Shown here: positions 43,621 to 54,095 of the stretch, piece after piece
Position numbering within the stretch: the first letter of the stretch is position 1
Layout of the letters: the number at the start of each line of letters is the position of its first letter
NCBI GenBank assembly: GCA_026122225.1
Contig: JANEZZ010001865.1
Location: 372,001 to 436,000, forward strand
Length of the DNA: 64,000 bases
DNA from: Heloderma charlesbogerti
Lineage: Eukaryota > Chordata > Lepidosauria > Squamata > Helodermatidae
Direction of reading: 5' to 3'
Notes under the pieces: generated by a model
Seen by the model: the letters and a program-made list of their open reading frames with translations, nothing else
The model's database searches: none
What the model was told of the DNA's origin: nothing
Program-made: the position numbers and the translations under genes

Positions 43621-43755
43621 GGCACAATCCTATGCATGTTTATACAGAAAAAAAGGCCTAGAACTCCCAGCATGCCCCAGCCAGCCATGCTGGCTAGGGC
43701 ATGCTGGGAGTTCTAGGCCTTTTTTTCTGTATAAACATACATAAGATTGTGCCAT
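43621..43755. mobile_element. Near-perfect palindromic MITE
   Basis: The arms are GCACAATCCTATGCATG... and its inverse ending AAGATTGTGCC. They match almost completely over about 63 bases each, around the centre GCCAGCCATGCTGGC. Its outer bases resemble the GCAATCCTATGCA family but the interior is different (AAGGCCTAGAACTCCCAGCA). The near identity of the arms suggests recent origin or arm conversion. Confidence 0.9.
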
Positions 43756-43764
43756 TAGGCTGGT

Positions 43765-43980
43765 TCCAACCTATTATTTATTACATTCATATCCTGCTTT
43801 TCATCAGAAGAGCTAAAAATGGTGTAAATGTTCTCTCCCTACTATCCTCACAACAAACCCTGTGAGGTCAATTAGGCTGAGAGAGTATGTGACTGGCCCA
43901 AGGTCACCTGGTGAGTTTCATAGCTGATTGTGGATTTGAATCTTCCCCCCCCGCCCCCCGTTCCTAGTCCAACACTACAC
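43765..43980 (-). mobile_element. tRNA-derived SINE, squamate type
   Basis: On the minus strand: AATGTGGTGTAGTGTTGGAC, GATTCAAATCCACAATCAG (B-box region), ATGAAACTCACCAGGTGACC, TTGGGCCAGTCACATACTC and CCTCACAGGGTTTGTTGTG. It is the fuller copy of the SINE split at 7610-8290. A C/G-rich tract at 43946-43960 interrupts it. Confidence 0.7.
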
Positions 43981-44368
43981 CACATTGGCTTTCTAAATAG
44001 TTATAGATGTAAAATTGCCTTCACCCACCCCCTCCACCTTTTATGTTGTAATGGAATTAATAGTAATTTCTCCCAGTTTCTTTTACAAACAATTTATTTT
44101 ATTGTTATTTAATTAAGAACATCCCAGACTTGTTCACACATGCATCACTTTATTTCTCTCATCACGTGATTACTTGCATCTGAATGTGTGTGAACTGATT
44201 CCATGGAAAAGCAAAGAGATGTAAAATTTCCAGAAATTTTGAAGCTGGGGGGGGGGGATGTTATTTTTTACTGGGAAAAAACACAGAAATTTGAGGAAAA
44301 ATTGAAAAATAAGCAATTCTTCTTTTTATCACTCTTTTCAGATCTAAAGTCACTTTGTTCCTTTAGGA
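43981..44368. other. Unassigned AT-rich sequence
   Basis: No gene; a G-run of nine lies at 44249-44258. Confidence 0.5.
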
Positions 44369-44504
44369 TAGACTTTCCCAACCTGGTGCCCTCCAGATAT
44401 TTTGGACTTCAGCTCCTAGTAGGCTCAAGCAGGTTGGCCAATGGTCAGGAATGCTGGCCATTGTAGTTCAAAACATCTGTAGGGCACCAGGTTGAGGAAG
44501 GATG
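44369..44504. mobile_element. Short hAT-like MITE with exact 8-bp duplication
   Basis: The copy is 136 bp. CTTTAGGA flanks both ends (44361-44368 and 44505-44512). ACTTTCCCAACCTGGTGCCC pairs with GGGCACCAGGTTGAGGAAG, and TTTTGGACTTCAGCTCC pairs with the inner right arm. It is the clearest member of the 5995-6140 family. Confidence 0.92.
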
Positions 44505-44725
44505 CTTTAGGAACATAAAGCAGCCTTTATGTTCCTAAAGTTATATTATGTATAACTTGGTTTGCTCATAAACTTAGAATAGTTGAAAACTTTAAAAAGT
44601 GAATTCAGTAAATTTGTAATTATTGTCTGAATAAACTGTACTTTTAAAATGTAATATACCAAACATGATTCATTTTATGAGCAAACCAAGCTATTCATAA
44701 CACATTTTAGGTTCCTAATTAATGT
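44505..44725. mobile_element. Inverted-repeat element abutting the MITE
   Basis: ATAACTTGGTTTGCTCATAA (44550-44570) pairs with TTATGAGCAAACCAAG (44677-44692), and TTCCTAAAG pairs with TTTTAGGTTCC at the ends. A 16-bp perfect hairpin (CTTTAGGAACATAAAG and CTTTATGTTCCTAAAG, 4-base loop) occupies 44505-44540 and overlaps the neighbouring element's duplication. Confidence 0.7.
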
Positions 44726-45814
44726 CTGACCAGAGGGAACTTCAGCAAGTAGTCCCTGAATCATACCAGAAGCCAGAAGAAGCAGGAAGAACTAGAGGCA
44801 GAGGAAGACAAGTCCAGAAGCACAGGACTCTGTAGACCAAAATTCAAAGTGTCAAGAATGTACATTTTCTTCCATATTGTGATATGGTGACTGTATTCAC
44901 ATGTTGGGAAACTGAGCATGACTTGGAACATCTCAAAATGTTTATCAGTAATAGATAATAGATTTATCAATAATAGATACATTAGATCAATACTTTTAAT
45001 AAGAAATGGAAGAAAGAACCGTGCTGAGAATCTTACAGAGTTGATTAAAAAACATTTCTCCCCATGGCTTCATTATTTCCAGACATTTTACATCTCTAGT
45101 CTTTCTATAAATGTCTTAGTACATGGTTTTAAAAAAGCATTTGGGGGGCAGGGGGAGTAAAGGCTTGGTGACAATATAAAAACACCTTGTCTTAAATTCT
45201 AAAAGAACTACTTCATAATTCAAAGCTGTTCAATTTTTCAGAAAAACCAAAAACGTTCATTGGAAAGAAACCGAATTTTTCCAGGCCTTCACATCTCTAG
45301 AAAAGCACTGCACTGGAGCCGATACTGGGTGATAATGAAAGTTCTATGTGTAGAACTAGATTTGTGATGGGCTATTCACATGAAGCCAATTCAGGTGCTC
45401 TGATTGTGTGTTAAGTAAATGTGCAAGGCAGGGGAGGGGGAACCCTGATTTTCCAGGGTTCAAAAACATGGGGAAAGCCTCCATGGACAGAGGTGGCTCT
45501 CCCCTTCAGAAAGTCAGCCTCCACATGTTGAGGATGATGAGACAATGATGGAAGGGGGCGGGGGTAATGTGCTCATCCCTGCCCCCCCTTGTGTATTTAC
45601 TTAACACACAATCAGGAACGCCTGAATATATGTATATACAAGTGAACCACTGGTGTTGCAGTTGTCAAGTAATGAACATGTATGTGTGAATCAGCCCATT
45701 GTTCTGCACCATAAATGCATATGGGAATCCAACCATGGAAACGACTTTACACATAGGTCTCACATTCTATCTCCTCATGCTTGTGCTACTGCTCTTCCAA
45801 AAGATACAAGCCAC
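44726..45814. other. Unassigned AT-rich sequence
   Basis: No gene. Frames of up to 80 codons have no motif. Confidence 0.5.
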
Positions 45815-46621
45815 TAGGGATGTCAGAGAATTCCGCCACGGACTGAAATGGGATTGAATTCCCTTCAGTCCATGCCACAGAATCCTCTGTGGAACGGCAC
45901 CACGAAGTCCTGCGGAGCCAGCAGTCATGTGGGGTTTTTTTCGTCATCCACAAAGAGTTGCGAAATTTTCGTAAATAAAAACGCAGTGTAGTATATTCCG
46001 ATAATAAATATGTACGTTTTTTAAAAAAAAATGAATTGTGTTCACCGCCTTGTTTGTGGGTGTTCTTTTTAAATTGAAATCCTCCATCTCCATTTACTTT
46101 CAGCCAAAACACTTCCTCTTCCTAGGGGCTTCCCAAAAGAAGACTGTCTTAGGTGTGCCTGAGCGATAAACTATTTGTTTAAGGCAATGCTGTTTTAAAG
46201 AAAGAAAAAAATATTTTAAAATGCTCCAGGACCGGCATGGTCATTTTAAAAGGTTTTTTCTTTCTTTAAAACAGCATTGCTGTAAACAAATAGTTTATCA
46301 CTCAGGCACACCTAAGACAGCCTTCTTTTGGGAAGCCCCTAGGAAGAGGAAGTGTTTTGGCTGAAAGTAAACGGAGATGGAGGATTTCAATATTTTTTAA
46401 AAAACGTACATATTTATGAAAAATAGCGATTCTTCCGGAGGTTATGCAAACTCACGGAGACAGCTGGGCACTGGAATTATGGTTGTCGGTATGGATTTAT
46501 CTTTGTAATTTTCGGAGCAGAAAAAAAGAGAATTCCAGGGGCTTGTGAACGGCAGAACGGAGCACTGGCCGCAAACTGCAGAAGTCAAGCGGCACAGAAG
46601 GTACACGATTCATATATCCTA
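45815..46621. mobile_element. hAT-like element, TAGGGATG family, with a 200-bp palindrome
   Basis: It starts TAGGGATGTCAGAGAATTCC and ends about TTCATATATCCTA. Flanks CAAGCCAC (45807-45814) and CAAGCAAC (46622-46629) match at 7 of 8. The interior is different from the other family members. A long palindrome has arms 46005-46222 and 46240-46413, sharing GCAATGCTGTTTTAAAGAAA, AGGCACACCTAAGACAG and CCTCCATCTCCATTTACTTT in inverse. The left arm has about 43 extra bases. The 108-codon frame here is in the palindrome and is not a gene. Confidence 0.85.
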
Positions 46622-46629
46622 CAAGCAAC

Positions 46630-47244
46630 CATTTCCCTCTTTTAAGAGACCAAAGAAAATGCCAAAGACTTCTTGCCTGGCTCTACTGCAGAGACCACTT
46701 TAACTCTGAACCAGATCCTTTCCAATTAAACCCATCTAAACATGACTTAAGCTGGACTCGTAGATGGAATCCAAACTTCGTCACTCTTAGGCTGTGATCC
46801 TCAAGGGCAGTATCGAATGCTGTCACAGTGCTAGGTCTAATGACATTCTATTAGCGTAAATGAATGATAGCACAATGTCATTGTGAGGCAAAAGGAAAAA
46901 GTGACACCGAATTTCAGTGGTGCAGATTGCTGCCGAATTTCAGCAGCAAATCACCTTTTTTTCCATTTGCCTAGCAGGTGCTAATAATGTTGTGCTAGCA
47001 TTAGTTTGCTCTATCACTTTGACAGCATTCGATACTGCCCAAAGTCACTGGATTTCATTCAATGATTCACAAGTGACTTCCCCTTCCTCTCCTCACTCTG
47101 CTCTCCTGCACCTCCAGATCTGCTCCAGAGCGTCCCCCAACTCTCTGAAGCAGATTTTGGGAGTGTGAAGGAGGTTTGCAGGGGGTATCCTTTCTGTCAA
47201 TGTTGTCTGTTTAGTTGGTGGATGGACACCTTTGGATCTCAGCC
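46630..47244. other. Unassigned non-coding sequence
   Basis: No gene or repeat seen elsewhere. An 83-codon frame at 46917-47168 shows no domain. Confidence 0.5.
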
Positions 47245-47410
47245 ATTGTGTCCAATTGGAGTAAGCCTCATTGGGTACACTAAGACTTATTTTTGAGTAA
47301 AGGTGCATGGGCTTGCACTGTTAGACTGCAATCCTATGCACACACACTTGGGAGTAAGCTCCATTGAACTCAATGGGACTGACTTCCAAATAAATATGCA
47401 TAGGATTGCT
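47245..47410. mobile_element. Two adjacent palindromic MITEs (GCAATCCTATGCA family)
   Basis: A diverged copy at about 47245-47322 (GGAGTAAGCCTCATTGGG) directly precedes a well-kept copy at 47326-47410 (CTGCAATCCTATGCACAC to TATGCATAGGATTGCTCTG). The better copy has 14-bp near-perfect termini. Confidence 0.8.
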
Positions 47411-47884
47411 CTGCATGTGTCAAGTTTGATGACCAGGGTTGAAAGAATGGTTTCGCTCAGGCACTGGGTTTCCATTAGCCTGGTGAAATCTTTGACATTT
47501 TTCTTTGAACAACAGACCCCTATCCTACCTCTGTGCCAAATCATACCTGCTTTTAAAACTCCTCTCAGTTTCAAAATTAACTTTCCATGCAAGATTGGTG
47601 TTAAAAAAGATCTAAATCCCCACCCCCACCCCCACCCAAGAGGGGGCTCACGGAACTAGTTTCTTAGTTCTTTGGATCCTGGCTGATAAAGAGGTAGGGA
47701 AAATTAAAGTGGAAAGACAAAATGTAACTCTCCCTAACAAAATAAAACAACAAAATCAGCACAGAAAAGCAAAACATCAAGCACAAAACCCAATCTCAGA
47801 GTAGCACTGAAGCTAAGCTGGTGCTACAGTTGGATTTTATGAGCTTTGCCAATCTTTGTAACAACAACAGAATCAGAGGACTGC

Positions 47885-47990
47885 TATCATAGAATAGTAG
47901 GGTTGGAAGGGGCCTACAAGGCCATCGAGTCCATATCATCTTATGCACCAACATATACCCTCCAATATTTCACAGATGAAAATACTGACA
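47885..47990 (-). mobile_element. CR1 LINE 3' end
   Basis: ATCATAGAATAGTAGGGTTG followed by GGGGCCTACAAGGCCATCGA is the reversed 3' end of CR1, including the ATTCTATGAT terminal octamer-type repeat. Confidence 0.85.
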
Positions 47991-48429
47991 CTTGTGTACT
48001 TGTAACTAAGGCTTAAGCCAAAACTATGTACTGCTTTTGATAACGCTTTATCAAATGTTATCAAAAATCATCAAAAATAGCTTTTCGGGAAGGCCTACAA
48101 AAAAGATTCACCTGTTCATTTGCATTGCCCTTTTTTGCTCTGTCTCTCAATCACTTTCATCTGCCCCCAGTCATGTCATTGCATAGCCAAATCTGATTAG
48201 CTACATTGTGCAGTGATATAATCCCATTCACTCTATGATCGCTGATTGGTGGGAATCACCCTTGTGACTAGTTCAGGAAGCTCTCCTTTCACTCTCAAAT
48301 GACTTTATATGCCCTCTATGATGTTATCCTGCTCACTCTGTGATCACTCATTGGCTGGGATCACTGATGTGACTAATTCAGGAAGAAGCAAAAAGCACTG
48401 GTAATCAGGCTGGGGGGAAAAGGCAACAG
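47991..48429. other. Unassigned sequence with local duplications
   Basis: Two similar phrases (GATTGGTGGGAATCACCCTT and CATTGGCTGGGATCACTGAT, with GTGACTA..TTCAGGAAG following each) occur near 48244 and 48350, an old tandem duplication of about 106 bp. It also resembles the 4.35-4.55 kb phrases. Confidence 0.5.
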
Positions 48430-48790
48430 TTCACAACTGTTTAGAACGTCTGGGTGAATAAAAAGAGGGTCTTTTCTGCTGTGGCACCCCAGCTGTGGAA
48501 TGAGCTCCCTATAGAGGTTTGTTTTACTCTTTATGGCGCCACGCCAGGTGAAAACCTCTTTATTCTCCCAGTATTTTAGCAATTTGGCTGCCTAGTCTTT
48601 TAGCTCTGGTGTTTTAAATCTGTATTTTAAATCTCTGCATTGCTGCTAGGTTTTATTCTGGCTGTATATTGTGGTTTTAAGCTTTCATATTTTATATTAT
48701 ACTGTGCTTTGTGCTTTTAATTTTTGTGAATCGCCCAGAGACCTTGGGTTATTGGGCGGTATAGAAATGAAATGAATAAATAAAAAAAAA
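48430..48790 (+). mobile_element. L2-type LINE 3' end
   Basis: CTGTGGCACCCCAGCTGTGG with AATGAGCTCCCTATAG encodes the usual LWNELP-type C-terminus. GTGAATCGCCCAGAGACCTT and ATTGGGCGGTATAGAAATG form the tail, which ends with an A-rich ATAAATAAAAAAAAATAAAA. Confidence 0.8.
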
Positions 48791-49469
48791 TAAAACTGGT
48801 TTTGCTCGGTGCCAAAAAGTTTGTAACACAGGTGGGCCTACATTACATTTGTCTACGCTGGGAGGGCATTTCACAACTGGGGTGTGCTCCCATTGTTGTT
48901 AAGTAGCATGAGGGAGGTGCCCCAAGCAGGGCCTCAACAGAAGATCGTAATAGCTTTGAAGTCTTCTGCTGCTTTAAAAGCAAAGTGGGTGTTTGTTCTT
49001 TTAGTTAACTGTGCTAGAACACATAATTGTGCAGTAATTGTTGCCAGCAGTTGCATGGCGTGAATGGCAAACTGTGCACTGCATGGTGCCTAAGGTTGAT
49101 GTACATTTATTTACATGCATGTGTGCTATAGACAAAATGCGCACCTCCCCCCTATGCACTCAGAGTTCTAACTTACAGAGATCTAGGAGAGGGGGCTGAA
49201 ACCTGGAAAATGGCAACTCTTGCAATTCAGAGTAGCTCGGATTTTTTTTGGGGGGGGGAAGGTACCACCCCCACTTCCTTCTAATACACAAAATAGGGAA
49301 AATGACTTACAGCAGGTACAGGCACCGTTGCAGTGAATACCCACCGGTTCTGTGTGGCCAAGAGGCATACCTTTTTTAGTAACTTTTATTTAACACATGG
49401 ATGGTCTTCTCCTTGGAATTTGTGGCTATGTGTTTTTAATACTGTCAATAAATGTCTTTCCTGGAGACT
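48791..49469. other. Unassigned non-coding sequence
   Basis: No gene. A T-run followed by a G-run (TTTTTTTTGGGGGGGGG) is at 49241-49257. Confidence 0.5.
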
Positions 49470-49810
49470 CATGAGGGCAATAATGGAAGCTGTTAACGAA
49501 GTGTGAAAAGGAGAGGGCCAGCAAAGGTTAATCATATGGCTGTCCGCTAATGACCTCTCCAGCCCCTGGTTTTAAACCCTCCGCTACTTGTAAAGACCAA
49601 TCACGTGAGCAATTTCCTGTCTGAGGTTGCCTTTATGGTGAAGAATAAAAGCCTTGCTTTATTGTGAAAAAGAGAGCTCCCAGCAGGGGTGGAGGTTATT
49701 ATTTTTAAGCTGATCTAAACACCTGGGTTTCCTAGTAGAGCCTATTAAACTTCTTCCATTATGTCTAAATATTTCAGCTAATTCCCAGCCTTGTAGTAGA
49801 TTAGGGCATT
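49470..49810. other. Unique block, candidate conserved non-coding element
   Basis: No repeat match in the window and balanced composition. It contains CCAATCACGTGAGC (a CCAAT box next to a CACGTG E-box), CTAAATATTT (MEF2-like) and TTTATTGTGAAA. It may be regulatory, but this is inference from texture only. Confidence 0.3.
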
Positions 49811-50592
49811 ACTGCTTAAAGCAGGGAAGGCACAGAGATGGTCAACACATGGAAAGGGGATCACTTGTACCCTGCAGAAACCATAGGCAGGTGTGATTGT
49901 GTTGGGTATTTCACTTTGTGTGAATGCACATATTCTTATTTGGTGTGCACAGTGGAAAAGGAAATTATTTGGGAGAGGTGTGTTTTGTGGGGCTCAGATC
50001 CCACCTCTGTGTTGTATTATGCTTGCGGTTATGGGTAAATCACTTGTCTCTCAGCTTCACAGGTTTGCCTTCTGTAAAATGGATGCTGTGGCAGCTATGT
50101 GGGGGTCAAGCTATGTTTGGTTTTTGGAGCTCAAATCCCAACTCTGCTATACTGTTTATGGCCTCGTGTAAGTTGTTTGTCTCCACCTATTTTCAGCAAT
50201 CAACAGTGGCCAGCCAAATGCCTCTGGGAACACTGCAAGCAGGAGGGCAAGAGTGTTCCCTTATTGTTTGTCCCCAGCACCAGGCATTCAGAGAGATGCT
50301 GGAGCACCTGGGTTAATTGACAGACCCTCCTTACTCTGGCAGGAGAATGAGGTGATAACAAGGCTTTCAAATTTCACTATTGTCTGTGACAGATTAGCAT
50401 AGAGGAAGCCCAAGAATGAAGAAAATAATCCAGCAGAGGCTGGATCCTTTGTTTTCTTTGATGGGGGTTCCACCTTCCTGCTAGTAGTTTAAATAGTAAC
50501 AATTCTTTGCATGATTGCTTGCAATTGTAATTAAAAGCACTAAAGATTGTGTTTCAGATGGCTGAAGATCTTTTGTTAAAGTCCATGTGTTC
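49811..50592. other. Unassigned sequence with an internal duplication
   Basis: GGGGCTCAGATCCCACCTCTGTGTTGTATT-type sequence near 49989 is echoed near 50126 (GAGCTCAAATCCCAACTCTG). This gives overlapping frames of 92-130 codons that look alike but have no domain. No gene is supported. Confidence 0.45.
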
Positions 50593-50692
50593 TTAGAAGT
50601 TGAGCCTATGCAGCCAGAAGTAAGCACCGCTGAATCATGGAGCTCAAAGGAGCTTACTCCCAGGTAGCTAGCTATGTGTAGGATAGCAGTCA
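50593..50692. mobile_element. Short palindromic MITE (GCAATCCTATGCA family), diverged
   Basis: GAGCCTATGCAGCC, GGAGCTTACTCCCAGG and ATGTGTAGGATAGCAGTC match the family with many changes. Confidence 0.55.
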
Positions 50693-51694
50693 TACAAATT
50701 TAATTGTAAGGTTTTATTGTTGGTTAATTGTTTGTCTGAAATGTCTATGTTTTATGATGGAGTTTTTAGCAGGGATGTTAACTCCTTTTGAGTATAAATA
50801 ATAGAAAAGCCGGTTATTGCTATCTCTAGCTATCCATTCTGGGGGCTGTATCGCCCCTGCAGTGGGCATTGAACTCTTAGCTTAGAAGTGCCAGGGTAGT
50901 GATAAATCAAACTCAGAGGTTTACTTACAAAGAGCACTTTGTTGGGTAACTTGCGGCACACAGGCGTACCCAATGGCTGGATCAGACAGCTTCTCTGAAC
51001 CACGAGCCGTTGGGTCAAATGGGTTTTATACAATACATGTCAGCCATGAGGCAGCAGAACAGCAGCAAGCGCCCCTAGTGTTCATTCCCAGCATAAACTA
51101 ACAGCGCTCAGTTCGCAAGCTCAGGCACCTGCGGCACAGCATAAACACCCAGCTTCACTTCTCCGGCACGGCCTGATAAGGCTTTCTCCTCATTAGCAAG
51201 GAATGAGAAGGCTGTTATCAGCCCTTTGAATCATCTTCACATGCTCAAAGGCTTACTAGCAAGGGAAATGCAACAATAATGAACTTAAGCAAGCATTATA
51301 GATCTCTAGGCCTCTCTAACACTACAAAGGACTTGGCTACACTCCTGGGGCCAATACAAGGGCGTGGCTATGGATTCTCCTTGAGGGTGTAGTCATGATG
51401 AGCTCCTGCAGTTCAAATTTTACCACTAATCCACTGTCCGTGGATGGATCTGGGGTGAAGCAGATAGGAAGAACTCTGGTTGGGTGTTACGGAGGGATGG
51501 TGTGGAATAAAATGGCTTACCAGGAAGAGGGTGGGACTTGTAGCAAACCTGCTTTTAGAAGGCATGAGCTACCATTGGCAACAGCGTTTAGTATTTCTAC
51601 CATGCTTTACAGTACAGAAAATAAACATCTGAGTTCCACGCTATTCACAGACACTTAGCTGACCTACATATTATGCAGAGCTGGTAGCTGAAAA
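50693..51694. other. Unassigned sequence, possibly an old solo LTR
   Basis: The segment from about 50840 to 51400 is CA/AG-rich and non-repetitive with a texture like a long terminal repeat read in reverse (AAGAGCACTTTGTTGGGTAA, CAGCATAAACACCCAGC). No TG...CA ends or target duplication were confirmed, so this is weak. Confidence 0.25.
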
Positions 51695-52050
51695 CAGTGC
51701 CGGTTCCAGGTTTTGGAAGGCCCTTGGGCAAACCGCTGTCAGTGCCCCCCCCCGCCCCGCCCCGCCCCCGAGTGAGTCTACCTTTTTACCAGCATTATCA
51801 CCAGCTGTGATTCCTCATTTCTACTGCCTGCTTGCTTGCCAGGCAGAGAAACAATGAAAAAGTAGGCCATGGCATCTGCTCCTCCTTCACACCACCGACA
51901 TTGTCTGGGCCAGAGGGCGAGGAGGGTGAACAAGCAGGCTGCAATGGGAAAGAGGAGGCGCGGGTCCAGGAGGCTTTCATCAGTAAGTCCACTGCTGGGT
52001 TTTGGGCCGTAGGCAGGTACCCAGCCATGCTTACCCTTAATGCTGGCCCT
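51695..52050. mobile_element. hAT-like MITE, GGGCCC family
   Basis: The copy is 356 bp from CAGTGCCGGTTCCAGG to TTAATGCTGGCCCT. Flanks GCTGAAAA and TCTCAAAG match at 5 of 8, a decayed duplication. AAGGCCCTTGGGCAAACC is followed by a C-rich tract with CCCCGCC units at 51747-51769. Confidence 0.8.
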
Positions 52051-53339
52051 TCTCAAAGGTGGAACATTTCTGGACCGTACCACTTCAGTTTGCGTAAGTG
52101 TGTGTGTTGTGTGTTTGGAAGCTGCCCCTTTAAAAATAAAACAAGCATCCCTGTATGTAGTCAACTAGAGTATCAGAGATTTCGTGTGTGTATGCAGTCC
52201 TTTCTCCAATATACTGGTTTACTGTATGGAGGGAATTATTGTTTAATGTGGTGGAGCATTTGCAAACATAACCCCTCCACTTGCAGTGGGAAATTGTATT
52301 GTGCAGGATTCTACCATCTGAATTCTGTATAATACATCAATCAGCTCTTCCAGAAGGTTGGGCATCATCATTCTGGAAGACTTTAGGGGCACCATCCATC
52401 CAGGATTGTCCCAAACAGTTCAGAAATGGCATAGTGTTGAGGAAACATTTGAGCTTTCTCCTGGATGTCCAGTGTCCAGGGCTGGATCAAGGCCATGATG
52501 GGCCCTGGGGCTAACTGGCTGTAGTGGGTCTCCTACTCAGCTCCCAATGCTGAACTCACACATGACAGTTGTGCATACACACACAGTCAACAACATACAA
52601 TAATCATGAAAAAATATTTTTCACTACATATTTTAGTGTAAATCATCTTCCATGTGTTCCTGGAAGCAAAAGACTAATATCTCTTCCATGGTAGAAAACT
52701 CAAATACAAATACAAGTTTCCTCTTTTACAGCACACAGACACAAGAAAGTAAAACACACATCAAACTCTCTTTCTCTCTCTCTCTCTCAAGAAAGAGACA
52801 CAGACTGACTCAACTGCCTCATTCAATAGCCAAACAGGACACACACATACACAGACAGTGCTGGCCCAGGAGGAAAGACCATTTCTCATTGGATGATATG
52901 GGCCAGTCACTACCTCTCAGCCTAACCTACCTCACAGGGTTGTTGTGAGGGTAAAAACTGGGAGATCTTTCATTCCTGGAGGAAAGGAAAAACATAAATA
53001 TAATAAAATAAAAGTAAATAATTATATACTAGAAAAACATAATTGTCTCACACACTGAGTTTATAAAAAGCCTCTCTAGCAGGTAAAATGGCCATCTGTG
53101 CACTGCATTACTGTGTGCACTCATTTACATGCATGTGCAGTAAAGACAAGATGCACCAAATATTCCACTTGAAAATTTATCCTAAAGAGGAAGGGAGCCT
53201 GAAGACTGACACCAACTCTTATAACTCATATTAAACATTCAACATTTGTAAAACATCCCCTTGCTTCTCATATGCCCCACCTATATGCCTCTACTACATG
53301 AACATCAATACAAATAAACTTTATGAACAGCAAAACAAC
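52051..53339. other. Mostly unassigned; SINE fragment near 52.9 kb
   Basis: GGGCCAGTCACTACCTCTCA and CCTACCTCACAGGGTTGTTG at 52883-52960 are the 3' half of the squamate SINE, plus strand. A CT microsatellite lies at 52766-52788. CAGGGCTGGATCAAGGCC at 52479 looks like a hAT-type left end, but no matching right end was confirmed. Confidence 0.5.
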
Positions 53340-53435
53340 AAAGAGTTTTGTAGCTCCTTAAAGACTAACAGATTTATTCTGGTATAAGCTTTCATGGGAC
53401 TGTAGCCCACTTCATTAGATGCATGGAGTATTATA
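53340..53435. repeat. Interspersed amniote repeat (TTAAAGACTAACAGATTTAT)
   Basis: TTAAAGACTAACAGATTTAT, AAGCTTTCATGGGACTG and CCCACTTCATTAGATGCATG form a dispersed repeat that I recognise from reptile genomes but cannot assign to a class. A short piece is at 2005-2035. Confidence 0.55.
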
Positions 53436-53554
53436 GGATTTTTCAGGTTTATCTTCAGTACGTGTGGTGGTGTTGGGAATTGTAAACAGTGCGGTTAGAA
53501 GGAAATTATATGCAGAAAGTATTTAATGAAGGAAAGTATTCTTCTTTCCATTAA

Positions 53555-54095
53555 ATACTTTTATTTATTAAATTTCTTAATCGCCCATCTGGCCGGTCAC
53601 CCGGCCCCTCTGGGCAATGTACAATAATAGAACAGTTTAAAACAATAAAATTCCACATTAAAACATCGTATTTCTAAAAATACCCTAACCCACCCCAAAT
53701 GCCTGCCTGAACAACTACATTTTTAATGCATGGCGGAAGCTCATTAAAGAGGGGGCATGGCAGAGTTCCCTAGGGAGGGAGTACCACAGAGTGCGGGCTA
53801 CCACAGAGAAGGCCCTCTCTCTTGTCCTCACCAGCCTAGCTGTCCTGGCTGATGGGACAGAGAGAAGGCCATCCGAGGCTGATCTTGTTGAGCGACCTGT
53901 CTGGTGTTGCTGGAGGTGCTCTTGAGATAAGCTGGGCCGGAACCATATGGGATTTTAAAGGTCAAAACCAACACCTTGAATTTGTCCCGGAAAACAATTG
54001 GTAACCAGTGCAACTGCTTCAGCACCAGAGTAATGTGATCATGCCAGCGGCTGCCTCTTTTCATTAAATACTTCACAGCTGCCCCCACAAACCCA
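53555..54095 (-). mobile_element. L2/CR1-clade LINE, C-terminus and 3' end
   Basis: The minus-strand frame at 53828-54088 encodes HITLVLKQLHWLPIVFRDKF and KVLVLTFKIPYGSGPAYL, the conserved C-terminal region of L2/CR1 polyproteins. GAGAAGGCCCTCTCTCTTGT and the tail CTCTGGGCAATGTACAATA follow downstream on that strand. The frame is partial and lacks the reverse transcriptase. Confidence 0.82.

Noticed and set aside
50840..51400. Solo endogenous retrovirus LTR
   Set aside because: The texture is suggestive, but no TG...CA ends, polyadenylation signal position or target duplication could be confirmed.
52479..52870. Another hAT-like MITE
   Set aside because: A plausible left end (CAGGGCTGGATC), but no convincing right end or duplication.
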